From: Phytohabitans houttuyneae
GTDB lineage: Bacteria > Actinomycetota > Actinomycetes > Mycobacteriales > Micromonosporaceae
DNA length: 64,000 nt
Assembly: GCF_011764425.1 (NCBI RefSeq)
Contig: NZ_BLPF01000002.1
Location: forward strand, 1,302,997-1,366,996
Reading direction: 5' to 3'
The position numbers and the translations under genes were made by a program. The notes beneath the pieces are model-generated. The model saw nothing but the letters and a program-made list of their open reading frames with translations. It was not told where the DNA came from and ran no database searches. Of the stretch, positions 1-8,716 are shown piece by piece (within the stretch, counting starts at the first letter, position 1; each line of letters opens with the position of its first letter).

Positions 1-334
1 CCCGGGCGACAAGCTCGGCGAAGTCGAAGGGTTTTGGCAGGTAGTCGTCGGCGCCCAGGTCGAGGCCCTCGACCCGGTCGCGGACGGTGCCCGCCGCGGT
101 CAGCATCAGCATCCGGGTGCCCGATCCGGAGGCGACGATGCGGCGGCACACCTCGTCGCCGTGTACGCCGGGCAGGTCGCGGTCCAGCACCACCACGTCG
201 TAGCGGGTCACGGCCACCTGCGCCAGCGCCGCGTGGCCGTCGAGCGCGACGTCCACCGCCATCGCCTCGCGGCGCAGCCCGGCCGTGATCAGACCGCTCA
301 ACATGCGGTGATCTTCCACCACCAGCACCCTCAT
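1..334 (-). CDS. Response regulator receiver domain, partial (cut by window edge)
   Basis: The reading frame starts at the ATG complementary to 332-334 and runs off the left edge, so only the first ~111 residues are visible. They form a CheY-like receiver domain: an acidic pair near the start (E7, D8), the phospho-acceptor D51 in VVVLDRDLPG, the conserved hydroxyl residue in MLMLTAAG and the lysine in YLPKPF. The C-terminal output domain is outside the window, so OmpR/PhoB membership is inferred from the style of the receiver (LDLGADDYLPKPF). The gene diverges from an ABC-2 permease pair, a common layout for two-component systems controlling an exporter. The partner kinase should lie to the left. 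Confidence 0.85.
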   Translation of the reverse strand, partial: MRVLVVEDHRMLSGLITAGLRREAMAVDVALDGHAALAQVAVTRYDVVVLDRDLPGVHGDEVCRRIVASGSGTRMLMLTAAGTVRDRVEGLDLGADDYLPKPFDFAELVAR

Positions 335-434
335 GCCGCCGCCATGGGGGTACACGATGCCAGCTCGCCGGTGACAGCCCGGTGACAGCGCAACGTACCG
401 GGCCGTGACCGGTGCCGGCGTACAAAAGCGAGCC

Positions 435-1912
435 ATGAGTGAAGCCACGAGCCGCGCCCTGATGCCGCGCCTGCTGCGCGCGGAATGGACCAAGTTCCGG
501 TCGGTACCCGGCTGGGTGGCCGGCAGCGCGGTCGCGGCCCTGCTGATCGTGCTGTTTCCGCTCACCGGGCTGGGCGGTGGGGCGCCCGAGCGGGCGCGGC
601 CGATCCCGATCGGGCCGGACGGCGCACCGGTCAGCACCGCCTTCTACTTCGTGCACCGCCCGCTGTCCGGCGACGGCCACATCACCGTCGCGGTCACCTC
701 GCTGACCTCGCTGAGCGCCAGGGACGGCGGCGCGACCGCGGCATGGGCGAAGGCCGGCCTGATCATCACCGCCGGCTCCGCGCCCGGCGCACGGTACGCG
801 GCGGTCATGGTCACCGGCGCCCACGGGGTACGGATGCAGCACGACTACATCCACGACAAGGCTGGGCCACCCGGAGAAGCGATGCGCTGGCTGCGGCTGA
901 CCCGCTCCGGCGACACGGTCACCGGCGAGGCGTCGCCGGACGGTACGCGGTGGAGCCGGGTCGGCACGGTCCGGCTGCCCGGGCTGGCCAACACCGTCCA
1001 CGCTGGACTGTTCGTCGCCTGCCCGCAGGATGTGCGGGGAGTCGGCACGGCCAGCGATGTCGCCACGGCCGAGTTCGGCGAGCCGCGGGTATCAGGCGCC
1101 TGGCCCGCGGGCGGCTGGAGCGGTGACCAGATGGGAGCCGACACCGCCACCTTCGCCGGCTACCCGCCCGGCAGCTCCGGCGGGTTCACCCAGTCCGGAG
1201 GCGGGTTCACGGTGACCGGAGCGGGCGACCTCGCCCCGGCCGCACGCGTGGACGTCGTCCCGGCCGCCGCGGTCAACGACCTGCTCTTCGGGACGTTTCC
1301 GGCGCTGGTCGTCATCGTCGTGGTGGCCACCCTGACGATCACCACGGAGTACCGGTACGGGCTGATCCACAGCACGCTGAGCGCCGGCAACCGCCGGGGT
1401 CGGGTGCTGCTGGCCAAGGCGGTCGTGCTGGGTGGCGTCACGTTCACCACGAGCCTGGTCACCACTGTGCTCGCAGTGCGGCTGTGGTCGTGGCTGGTCC
1501 GCGGCCTCGGCGTCTACCTGTTTCCGGCCACGTCGGGTGCGCTGCTCCGCGCCGAGGTCGGCACCGCCGCGCTGCTCGCCCTCGCCGCCGTCTTCGCCCT
1601 GGGCGTCGGCACCATCCTGCGGCGCAGCGCCCCCGCGGTCACGATCGTCATCGTCGCCGTCGTCGTGCCCTACCTGCTGGCGCTGGTCCCGTTCCTGCCC
1701 CGCCGATGGCGCAGTGGCTGACCCGGGTCACGCCCGCCGCCGCCCTCGCCGTTCAACAGACGCTCGTCCGCCACCCGCAGGTAGACAGCGTCTACACCCC
1801 GGCGTACGGCTACTACCCCCTGCCACCCTGGGCCGGCATGGCCGTGCTGTGCGGGTACGCGCTGGTCGCCCTGGCGGTGGCGGCCGCCGTGCTCCACCGC
1901 AGGGACGCGTGA
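435..1912 (+). pseudogene. ABC-2 type permease with large extracellular domain, one-base frameshift
   Basis: The N-terminus (LLRAEWTKFRSVPGW) is the usual start of actinobacterial ABC-2 permeases and is followed by one membrane helix. About 200 residues of predicted extracellular sequence follow, with a concanavalin/LamG-like look (for example WLRLTRSGDTVTGEASPDGT). Several membrane helices come last. The frame stops at 1721 after FLPRRWRSG, but the missing C-terminus (MAQWLTRVTPAAALAVQQ through to HRRDA) continues in another frame to 1912. One base appears lost in the C run near 1697-1700. The repaired product would end in a GTGA overlap with the next permease. ATG 435 is preferred over GTG 405 because it begins the conserved region. 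No ATPase gene is adjacent in the window. Confidence 0.75.
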
Positions 1913-2661
1913 GCACCGTGCTCGCAGCGATTCGCGCGGAGTGGACGAAGCTGCGCACCACGCCCGGCCCGGCATGGCTGCTGCTGATCACCGCTGCCGT
2001 CACCGTGGGACTGGGCGCCGCGGTCTGCGCGCTGGCCACCTGCCCGCGCGCCGGCTGCGACCTCGACGCCGGCCGGCTCGCGCTCAGCGGCGTCTACCTG
2101 GGACAGGTCCCGATCGCGGTGCTGGCCGTCCTGGCCGTCAGCGGCGAGTACAGCACCAGGCTCATCGGCACCACGCTGACCGCCATCCCCAACCGCCCGG
2201 TCGTGCTGGCCGCCAAGGCGCTGGTACTCGTCGTCCCGGTGGCCGCCGTCGCCGCTTCGGCGCTGTTCGCCTGCCTGCTGATCGCCCGGATCGTCCTGCC
2301 CGACCGCCTGCCGCTGGAGGGGCCGATCCTGCGGGCCGGCGCCGGCTCGGTCGCCTACCTTGTCCTGATCGCCCTGCTCGGCCTCGGCGTCGCCGCCGTC
2401 GTGCGGGACTCGGCAGCCTCGATCGGGACCGTGCTCGGGCTGCTCTACCTGCCGCCGATCCTCACCCAGACGGTGGCCGACCCGCAGTTGCGGCGGCTGC
2501 TGGAGCGGGCGGCGCCGATGAGCGCGGGGCTGGCCATCCAGGCCACGGGCGACCTGCGCCACCTACCCATCGGCCCGTGGGCCGGGCTCGGTGTGGCAGC
2601 CGCCTGGTCCGTGGGGGCACTCCTGGCCGGCACGTTCCTGCTCCGGTTCCGCGATACCTGA
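1909..2661 (+). CDS. ABC-2 type transporter permease subunit
   Basis: This is a 250-residue polytopic membrane protein starting at GTG 1909, which overlaps the stop of the preceding permease (GTGA). It opens with the same IRAEWTKLRTTPG signature as its neighbour, followed by about six hydrophobic helices and the short conserved segment GEYSTRLIGTTLTAIPNRPVVLAAK typical of ABC-2 permeases. It probably forms a heterodimeric export channel with the upstream permease. The ATP-binding subunit is not visible, so the substrate is unknown. The divergent response regulator is the likely controller. Confidence 0.82.
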   Translation: MSTVLAAIRAEWTKLRTTPGPAWLLLITAAVTVGLGAAVCALATCPRAGCDLDAGRLALSGVYLGQVPIAVLAVLAVSGEYSTRLIGTTLTAIPNRPVVLAAKALVLVVPVAAVAASALFACLLIARIVLPDRLPLEGPILRAGAGSVAYLVLIALLGLGVAAVVRDSAASIGTVLGLLYLPPILTQTVADPQLRRLLERAAPMSAGLAIQATGDLRHLPIGPWAGLGVAAAWSVGALLAGTFLLRFRDT

Positions 2662-2740
2662 CCCGACCAGGGGTTTTCCCCGACTGACCATTTGGGTACT
2701 GAGGCGGCGTACTACTCAACCTCATCCCCCGGGAGTCGAA

Positions 2741-2896
2741 GTGTTGATTTTGGGTCTTGTGCTCACGTTGATCGGATGGCTGACGGGGATCGGCATCCTG
2801 ACGACGATCGGCATCATCCTGCTCGTGGTCGGCGCCGTGCTGATGCTGCTCGGCTCCGTCAACCGGCCGGTCTTCGGCCGCCGATACTGGTATTAG
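2741..2896 (+). CDS. DUF6131-like small membrane protein (51 aa)
   Basis: A short frame starting at GTG 2741, translating to V/M-LILGLVLTLIGWLTGIG and ending GRRYWY. Two closely spaced glycine-rich hydrophobic helices plus the tail SVNRPVFGRRYWY match the pattern I associate with the DUF6131 family of small actinobacterial membrane proteins (recall, not a search). A purine-rich GGGAG lies about 5 bases before the GTG. Function is unknown. It stands alone, followed by a 660-base gene-free stretch. Confidence 0.7.
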   Translation: MLILGLVLTLIGWLTGIGILTTIGIILLVVGAVLMLLGSVNRPVFGRRYWY

Positions 2897-3066
2897 CCGC
2901 CTAGAGACCTTTCGCCGTCAGGGTGGGGTGCGGTCGTGGTAGCCGTTTCAGAGGATCCAATTCGAACCTGATCCGAGCCACCGCGGCGTCCGTCGTGGTC
3001 CGGACCGTTGCTCCCGCGGCCTCACCCCCCGCGGTGGGGCGAGCTCACCCCAACCCCGGGTGCCGT

Positions 3067-3118
3067 CAGATCGTGGTCGTTTGCTGCCCCTACAACGGCA
3101 GCAGACGACCACGATCTG
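3067..3118. repeat. Near-perfect inverted repeat, 22-base arms
   Basis: Arms at 3067-3088 and 3097-3118 (CAGATCGTGGTCG...) are complementary except for one base, with an 8-base loop. It lies within the 2897-3557 gap, where no gene is seen. There is no T-run, so it may be a dispersed intergenic palindrome (REP-like) and not a terminator. Confidence 0.7.
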
Positions 3119-3165
3119 CTGTCTATCCCTGCGGTCGCCAGCTCAACCCAGGAGCCGGCTCCAGC

Positions 3166-3214
3166 AGATCTTGGCAAGTTACCGTCGAAATAACGCGCCA
3201 ACTCACCAAGATTT
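3166..3214. repeat. Imperfect inverted repeat
   Basis: The arm AGATCTTGGCAAGTTACCG (3166-3184) pairs at about 14 of 19 positions with 3196-3214. It sits 50 bases after the stronger palindrome in the same gene-free stretch (2897-3557). The AGATCTTGGCAAGTT core resembles intergenic repeats I recall from Micromonosporaceae genomes. The rest of the gap shows no supported gene. Confidence 0.5.
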
Positions 3215-3557
3215 CGAAGCTCACACCGACCCAAACTGCGGGCGGACTCGTGCACTCCCGCCTCGAAAGATCAGCAGAAGCGGCTGGACGCCGAGAGTTG
3301 GGAAGAGACCTCGAAGTCGAGCGACGCTAGTCTCCAGGATCTGCGGGAGCGGGGTTAGCTGGGCGACCGCGGAGGGTGAGGCCGCGGGAAAGCACCCCAA
3401 GAAAACGCTCCGCTGCGCTCCACGTTTCCCCGGGGGCCCCGCGCGACGGTCCGGACCACCGCGGGCGTCGCGGTAGCTCGCGTCTCGTTTGGGTTGGATT
3501 TACCGAAGGCCGCGGAGATCCGGTCTCCAGACCGCCCCTCGCGGCGTCAGGTAGTCC

Positions 3558-4484
3558 TCAGCCGGGCGTCAGCACGATCTTTCCGCGGAGCCCGCCGGCC
3601 AGCACCCGGCGGTGGGCGTCGGCGGCTTCGGCCAGCGGCAGCGTGGCCGCCACGCGGGTGCGCAGCTTGCCAGCCGCCACCTGCGCGACAAGCTCGGCCA
3701 GCAGCGTCCGCTCCAGGCGGATGAGCTGCAGGTCCTGGCGCACGCCGCGGGCCGGGTCGATGGGGGGCGTGGGCCGGGTGCAGACCACGACGCCCCGGTT
3801 TTCCACAGCGGCGGCCACCGCCTCGCCGAGCGGGACGGCGTCGAACACCGCGGGCACCGGCCCCACGTTGGCCAGGTCGGCCGAGCGCGGAACGACCTCG
3901 TGGACGCCGAGGTCGCGCACCCACTCCTCGTCGCCGTCGCTGGCCTGCGCCAACACCCGGTAACCGCCCTGAGTGGCGAGCTGTGCGGCGAAACCGCCGA
4001 CCCCGCCGCTGGCACCGGTGACCAGGATGCGGCTGCCGGCGGACAGCATGCTCGACGCCAGCAGGCCCAGGCCCTGGTGGGCGGTCTGCGCGTTGAGCGG
4101 CACCGTGGCGGCGTGTGCGAAGTCGAGCTCGTCCGGCAGCGGCACCAGCCAGTCGGCGTCGGCGGCCACGAGCTCGGCGTAGCCCCCGGGTGCGCCGCGG
4201 GTCAGGTACCACGGGATCATCCCGACGACCCGGTCACCGACCTGGAAGTCGGTCGTGTCGGCGCCGACCGAGGCCACCTCGCCGGCGATGTCCCAGCCGG
4301 GCAGGAACGGTGGCTGCACCGGCCCTCGCGGGATCTGTCCGGTGGTGGCGGCCACGTCCGCCGGGTGCACGCACACCGCGCGGACCCGGACGACCACCTG
4401 CCCCGGCTGCGCCACAGGATCGGGCAGCTCCGTCACTTGCAGCACTTCAGGCCCGCCGAGCGCGGACGCGATGACCCCCAGCAC
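3558..4484 (-). CDS. NADP-dependent oxidoreductase, quinone-reductase/MDR type
   Basis: This is a 308-residue medium-chain dehydrogenase/reductase starting at GTG 4484, which opens at the family's conserved beginning (VIASALGGPEVLQVTELPDP). The N-terminal GroES-like half has VRVRAVCVHPADVAATTG and PFLPGWDIAGEVASVG. The nucleotide-binding half has ILVTGASGGVGGFAAQLATQ. The zinc-ligand cysteines of classical alcohol dehydrogenases are absent, which fits the zinc-independent quinone oxidoreductase (QOR) branch using NADPH. The frame is open upstream to 4556, but that extension is not conserved-looking. The gene stands alone, diverging from the glycosyltransferase fusion at 4681. The substrate cannot be deduced. 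Confidence 0.85.
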   Translation of the reverse strand: MLGVIASALGGPEVLQVTELPDPVAQPGQVVVRVRAVCVHPADVAATTGQIPRGPVQPPFLPGWDIAGEVASVGADTTDFQVGDRVVGMIPWYLTRGAPGGYAELVAADADWLVPLPDELDFAHAATVPLNAQTAHQGLGLLASSMLSAGSRILVTGASGGVGGFAAQLATQGGYRVLAQASDGDEEWVRDLGVHEVVPRSADLANVGPVPAVFDAVPLGEAVAAAVENRGVVVCTRPTPPIDPARGVRQDLQLIRLERTLLAELVAQVAAGKLRTRVAATLPLAEAADAHRRVLAGGLRGKIVLTPG

Positions 4485-4680
4485 GCGTCCACTATAGACC
4501 GAGGGGACGGCCGCGGGATTGCCCCGTCGGCACGCCTGGGATAGCGTTTTGATCATCGGTTTTGACCAGGGATGTCCGTATGTTCGTCACGCAGGAAGCT
4601 GCTGAGCACCGGGCGCCCGCCACGGCGGGCTCGTCCGGTCGAGCGGCACGACCGATCCGCGGAACCGTGGGGCTCGCGCA

Positions 4681-6477
4681 ATGATCATCACGCTGGTCAC
4701 CGACACCTTCAACGTCAACAACAACGGAACGACAATGTCGGCGACGCGGTTCGCCACCGCCCTCATGCAGCGCGGGCACACGGTGCGCGTGGTCGCGTGC
4801 GGCGACCCCGCGGGCGAGGGGACCGATGGGCCCGAGGTGTTCCATGTTCCGGAGCTGGTGGTGCCGATCGCGAGCCGGCTCGCCCATCGCCAGAACACCC
4901 TGTTCGCCAAGCCCGTCCAGGAGGTGCTGACCGCCGCGATCGAGGGTGCCGACGTCGTACACATCTACCAGCCGTGGCCGCTCGGCCGCGCCGCCGAGCG
5001 AACCGCCCGCCGGCTCGGCGTACCCGCCATCGCCGCGTTTCACATCCAGCCCGAAAACATCACGTACAACATCGGCCTGGGCTGGTTTCGGCCCGCCGCG
5101 CATCTGCTGTACATCCTGCTGCGCCTGGCCTTCTACGGGCGCTTCGCCGACATCCACTGCCCATCCACCTTCATCGCGGCACAGCTGCGCCGCCACGGGT
5201 ACCGGGCACGGCTCCACGTGATCTCCAACGGGGTGGACAGCACCTTCCGGCCAGGGCCGGCGCGGGCGAGGAGAGCCGGCGAGCCGTTCCGCATCCTCAT
5301 GGTGGGCCGCTTGTCCCCGGAGAAACGGCAGGACGTGCTGATCCGCGCCGTCGCGCGATCACGCCACGCCGCGCGCATCGAGCTGCACTTCGCCGGGCAC
5401 GGCCCGTGGGACAAGCGCCTGCGCCGCATGGGCGCCACGCTGGTGAACCCGCCGCGCTTCGGCTACTACTCGCAGGAAGAGCTCATCGACCTCATCCACT
5501 CCTGCGATCTCTACGTGCACGCCTCCGATGTGGAGATCGAAGGGCTCTCCTGCATGGAGGCGTTCTCCTGCGGGCTCGTACCGGTCATCTCCGACAGCCG
5601 CCGAAGCGCGACCGGCCAGTTCGCGCTCGAGCCGGCAAACCTGTTCCGCTCCGGTGACCCGTCGTCGCTGGCCGAACGGATCGACCGCTGGATCGAGCAT
5701 CCGGCGGAGCGTGAAACGCTGTCGGAGACCTACGCGCGCTACGGCCGGCTTTACGCGATCGACCGCAGCATCAAGGCGATCGAGCGGGTCTACGCGCGGG
5801 CCGACCGCACCCCGGAGGCACCGGCCGGATACGCCGGCTGGCCGTACCGCGTGTTCTCGACCGCCTTCTACTACGGCATCGCGGTGCCGGCCCTGTTTCT
5901 CTGGACACGGCTGATCCTCGGGGTGCGCACCGAAGGCCGAAACCGGCTGCCGCGCGCCGGCGGCGCGCTCACGGTCTGCAACCACGTGCACTTTCTCGAC
6001 AGCGCACTCGTGGCGCTCGCCGTCTTTCCGCGCCGGGTGGTCTTCACCTCGGCGCCGATTAACCTCCAGAACCGGTGGTACGGCGGCCTGGTGCGGCTGC
6101 TCGGCGGTGTCGCGGTGCCGTCCACGCCATCAGGGCTGCCGCTCTTCTTCTCCGAACTGGAGCTGTTTCTCGCCAAGGGCAGGATCGTGCACTTCTTCCC
6201 CGAGGGAGACCTGAAGCCTTACGACACGAGCCTGCGCGACTTCAAACGCGGCGCGTTCCACCTCGCCGCCCAGGCCCGGGTCCCGGTCCTGCCGCTGTCC
6301 ATCCGCTTCACACCGCCCACCGGAGTGGGCCGGCTGTTTCGCCGCAAACCCACGATGGTGGTCGTGCTCGGCGAGCCCATCGCACCCACCGCGACCGACC
6401 CGCGAAGCGACCGCCGCGCCCGCATGGAGATCGCCCGCCGCAGCATGCAGGACCTGATCAGCCGCCAGGCCTCGTAG
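4681..6477 (+). CDS. GT4 glycosyltransferase - PlsC acyltransferase fusion
   Basis: This 598-residue protein joins two enzymes. Residues ~1-380 are a GT-B fold glycosyltransferase of family 4: an N-terminal donor-side opening (LVTDTFNVNNNGTTMSA), ISNGVDSTF, the linker FRILMVGRLSPEKRQD, and the C-terminal nucleotide-sugar motif EGLSCMEAFSCGLVPV, where E-x7-E is replaced by a related pattern. Residues ~400-590 are a PlsC-type acyltransferase with the HX4D motif NHVHFLD and the FPEGD block. Together they suggest one polypeptide that glycosylates and acylates a membrane lipid such as a glycolipid. The acceptor is unknown. ATG 4681 is the first in-frame start with the conserved N-terminus. Confidence 0.85.
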   Translation: MIITLVTDTFNVNNNGTTMSATRFATALMQRGHTVRVVACGDPAGEGTDGPEVFHVPELVVPIASRLAHRQNTLFAKPVQEVLTAAIEGADVVHIYQPWPLGRAAERTARRLGVPAIAAFHIQPENITYNIGLGWFRPAAHLLYILLRLAFYGRFADIHCPSTFIAAQLRRHGYRARLHVISNGVDSTFRPGPARARRAGEPFRILMVGRLSPEKRQDVLIRAVARSRHAARIELHFAGHGPWDKRLRRMGATLVNPPRFGYYSQEELIDLIHSCDLYVHASDVEIEGLSCMEAFSCGLVPVISDSRRSATGQFALEPANLFRSGDPSSLAERIDRWIEHPAERETLSETYARYGRLYAIDRSIKAIERVYARADRTPEAPAGYAGWPYRVFSTAFYYGIAVPALFLWTRLILGVRTEGRNRLPRAGGALTVCNHVHFLDSALVALAVFPRRVVFTSAPINLQNRWYGGLVRLLGGVAVPSTPSGLPLFFSELELFLAKGRIVHFFPEGDLKPYDTSLRDFKRGAFHLAAQARVPVLPLSIRFTPPTGVGRLFRRKPTMVVVLGEPIAPTATDPRSDRRARMEIARRSMQDLISRQAS

Positions 6478-6520
6478 TTGCGATAACGTCGAGCGGCACC
6501 TGGCGAACGGAGACGGCGCC

Positions 6521-7090
6521 ATGAGTTTGGACCGTGACGACGAGGCGCATGAGGCCTACGACTGCGACGATCCGGCCGAGCCCGACTACGAGGCGTTCAG
6601 TAACCACGACGCGGTGACCGCGGACGACTGCTCCGAGCCCGACGCGGATGATCTCCCGCCCGACTCCTGGCCGCTGCTCGACGCCGCGCGGAGCTTCGTC
6701 CGGGGCACCGCGGCGGGGGAGGCGCTCAACGCCAAGCTCGAAGCCTTCGACCGCTTGGGCGACGACGCGAAGGCGAGGGCCGCCCCCCAGATTCGTGCGG
6801 ACATCGCGACCGTCGTCGCCCGCGTGATCACGGCCGACCACCAGCGCCAGCAGTTCGAGGAAGCGCTGCGCGAGTGGCGGGCGGCGCCCGACGACTCCGA
6901 GGTGCCGGGCTGGCAGGAGCGGCACCCGCTCATCGCGCAGCTTGTGGAGCTGGCCGAGGAGATTCTCTCCGAGCTCGGCAAGGAGATGCTGTTCAAGATG
7001 CTGTTCGGCGCGCCGGTACCGCTGCCGCCCACCGACTTCGTGGAGGCGGTCTTCAGCGTACTGACGATGTGGGAGGCCACGAAGCACTGA
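6521..7090 (+). CDS. Hypothetical protein with acidic N-terminus (189 aa)
   Basis: A soluble 189-residue protein I do not recognise. The first ~45 residues are extremely acidic (repeated D and E), followed by an alpha-helical body (ALNAKLEAFDRLGDDAK, VELAEEILSELGKEMLFKML). A GGAG element lies 8-11 bases before ATG 6521. Third-position GC is typical of a real gene here. It follows the glycosyltransferase fusion by 43 bases and may be cotranscribed. A strong hairpin follows its stop, consistent with the end of a transcription unit. Confidence 0.65.
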   Translation: MSLDRDDEAHEAYDCDDPAEPDYEAFSNHDAVTADDCSEPDADDLPPDSWPLLDAARSFVRGTAAGEALNAKLEAFDRLGDDAKARAAPQIRADIATVVARVITADHQRQQFEEALREWRAAPDDSEVPGWQERHPLIAQLVELAEEILSELGKEMLFKMLFGAPVPLPPTDFVEAVFSVLTMWEATKH

Positions 7091-7094
7091 GCGT

Positions 7095-7126
7095 GGGGTC
7101 CCCCGCGCGCGGGCGCGGGGGACCCC
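7095..7126. terminator. Bidirectional terminator-like hairpin
   Basis: A perfect 14-bp GC stem (7095-7108 with 7113-7126, beginning GGGGTCCCCC) with a 4-base loop lies between the convergent genes ending at 7090 and 7148. The position and strength fit a shared terminator, though there is no T-tract. Confidence 0.75.
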
Positions 7127-7147
7127 GGTCGGGCGCGGGTGCGCCCG

Positions 7148-8584
7148 TCACCCGACCCTGACGGGCGTCGAGATCAGCTCGTTGTCCGCCGGAAGCGCGT
7201 CCCGGTGGCCGAGCAACGTCGCCGTGGCCTTGAACGTGACCTTGCCGGCGGCCAGGTCGTCGCCGGTGACGGTGTAGTTGAAGGAGAAGCGGGTGGTCTG
7301 CCCCGTCGTCGTCGCGACGACCTGCTGGGTGGACGAGCCCACCAGTGCGAAGCCCGTCGACGTGCTCCGAAGGAGCGTCACCTGGACGTCCTCTATGTAC
7401 CGGGTGTTCTTGACGTAGACGTTGATCCCGATCGTCTGGCCGACGCGTGCCGTCCCCGGCGCGGTCAGCCGGACGATCGACACGTCGTGCGTACGCACCG
7501 GAATGACCATCGAGGTCGAGCCGGTACGTCCGTCCCGTGTGGTCACCGTCAGCGTGACCGTGTAGTCGCCGTCCTTGCCGTACCGGTGCGTCGGGTACGG
7601 GCCGGTGCCGGTCGTGCCGTCGCCGAAGTCCCACGCCTGCGAGACGATGTCGACGCGTGCGGGGTCCCACGAGCGGTCGTAGAACTCGACGGTGTCGAAC
7701 GCGCTGGGATCGCCCGGGTAGTAGCCGAACGAGGCCGACGGCGCGGGGGTGGCCTCCAGGCGGAAGTGGACGATGCCGGTGCCTGAGACCGCGCCGACCT
7801 GGAAGTGGTACGTCGTGCCGGCCTGGGCCGTGAACACGACGGGCTGGTAGTCGGCCTGGCGGCTGCACGAGACCTGCGACAGTGCCGAGATGTCGCTTCC
7901 GGTGTAGGCGGCGACCGCACCGAAGTACTCCTGGGTGGACGCCATCACCGACTGGGTGGTCGCCGGCGTGTACGAGTACCAGACGGTGCTGCTGGCGGTG
8001 AAGCAGCCGGTGGGCTCGCCGGGCTCCGTGCCGGCGGTGGTGAGGTCCTGCTCGTCGGTGAAGGGCAGCGCCGTGACGCTCGTGGCGTTGCCGAAGGAGT
8101 CGTTGCCGGCCGGCTGGCTCTGGCTGACGGCGAACTGGAGGCTTCCGCCGCCCGATCCGCCGCTGCCGCAGCACACGGCGACCATGAAGTAGTAGGTCGT
8201 CCCGGGGGTGGGGGAGAGCCTGATCTGCGACTGCAGCCCGCTGGTGTCGTCGTTGCAGGCCCACATGCTCAGCGAGTCCGGTGCACCGGTCCACGCGGAC
8301 AGCACCGTGTCGTAGCCGCTGCCGAACGTGTTGGCCTCGATCAGGCCGACCGAGGTCGCCGTGTAGCTGAACCAGACAGATCCGTTGCTGGAGCAGCCGG
8401 TTGGATCACCTGGGTCCGATGTAGCGTCCGATGTGTCCTGGCTTGTGGTGTACGGCAGCGTGGCGATGGCGGTGGCGGCGGCGAAGTCGTCGTTGGCAGG
8501 CGCCGCGTATGCGGCGGTCGGTGCGACGGCCACGACGACGACTCCCGATAACGCCGCGATCACGCGTTGGCAGATCGTTCTCAC
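7148..8584 (-). CDS. Secreted PKD-domain protein
   Basis: A 478-residue exported protein. The N-terminus MRTICQRVIAALSGVVVVAV...AYAAPAND is a classical signal peptide with cleavage expected near AYA-AP. Two tandem beta-rich repeats follow (ANDDFAAATAIATLPY... and GNDSFGNATSVTALPF...), each with the segment SSxVWFSYT/STVWYSYT, resembling prepeptidase C-terminal-like modules. A PKD domain lies around residues 275-355, marked by WDFGDGTTGTG and YTVTLTVT. The C-terminus is another beta domain resembling CARDB. No catalytic domain is visible, so an adhesive or carbohydrate-contacting surface role is inferred. Confidence 0.8.
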   Translation of the reverse strand: MRTICQRVIAALSGVVVVAVAPTAAYAAPANDDFAAATAIATLPYTTSQDTSDATSDPGDPTGCSSNGSVWFSYTATSVGLIEANTFGSGYDTVLSAWTGAPDSLSMWACNDDTSGLQSQIRLSPTPGTTYYFMVAVCCGSGGSGGGSLQFAVSQSQPAGNDSFGNATSVTALPFTDEQDLTTAGTEPGEPTGCFTASSTVWYSYTPATTQSVMASTQEYFGAVAAYTGSDISALSQVSCSRQADYQPVVFTAQAGTTYHFQVGAVSGTGIVHFRLEATPAPSASFGYYPGDPSAFDTVEFYDRSWDPARVDIVSQAWDFGDGTTGTGPYPTHRYGKDGDYTVTLTVTTRDGRTGSTSMVIPVRTHDVSIVRLTAPGTARVGQTIGINVYVKNTRYIEDVQVTLLRSTSTGFALVGSSTQQVVATTTGQTTRFSFNYTVTGDDLAAGKVTFKATATLLGHRDALPADNELISTPVRVG

Positions 8585-8716
8585 TGGTAACTCCTTGGCG
8601 ATCCGTCCGCTTGGCGCGAATCCGAGGAGTGCGAACTCGACGAACCCGTTGATTGATGTGCGTCGGCTCGTCGATATCCGTTACAGTAAGAAGTTGATCA
8701 ATGGGTGACCGTGGCG

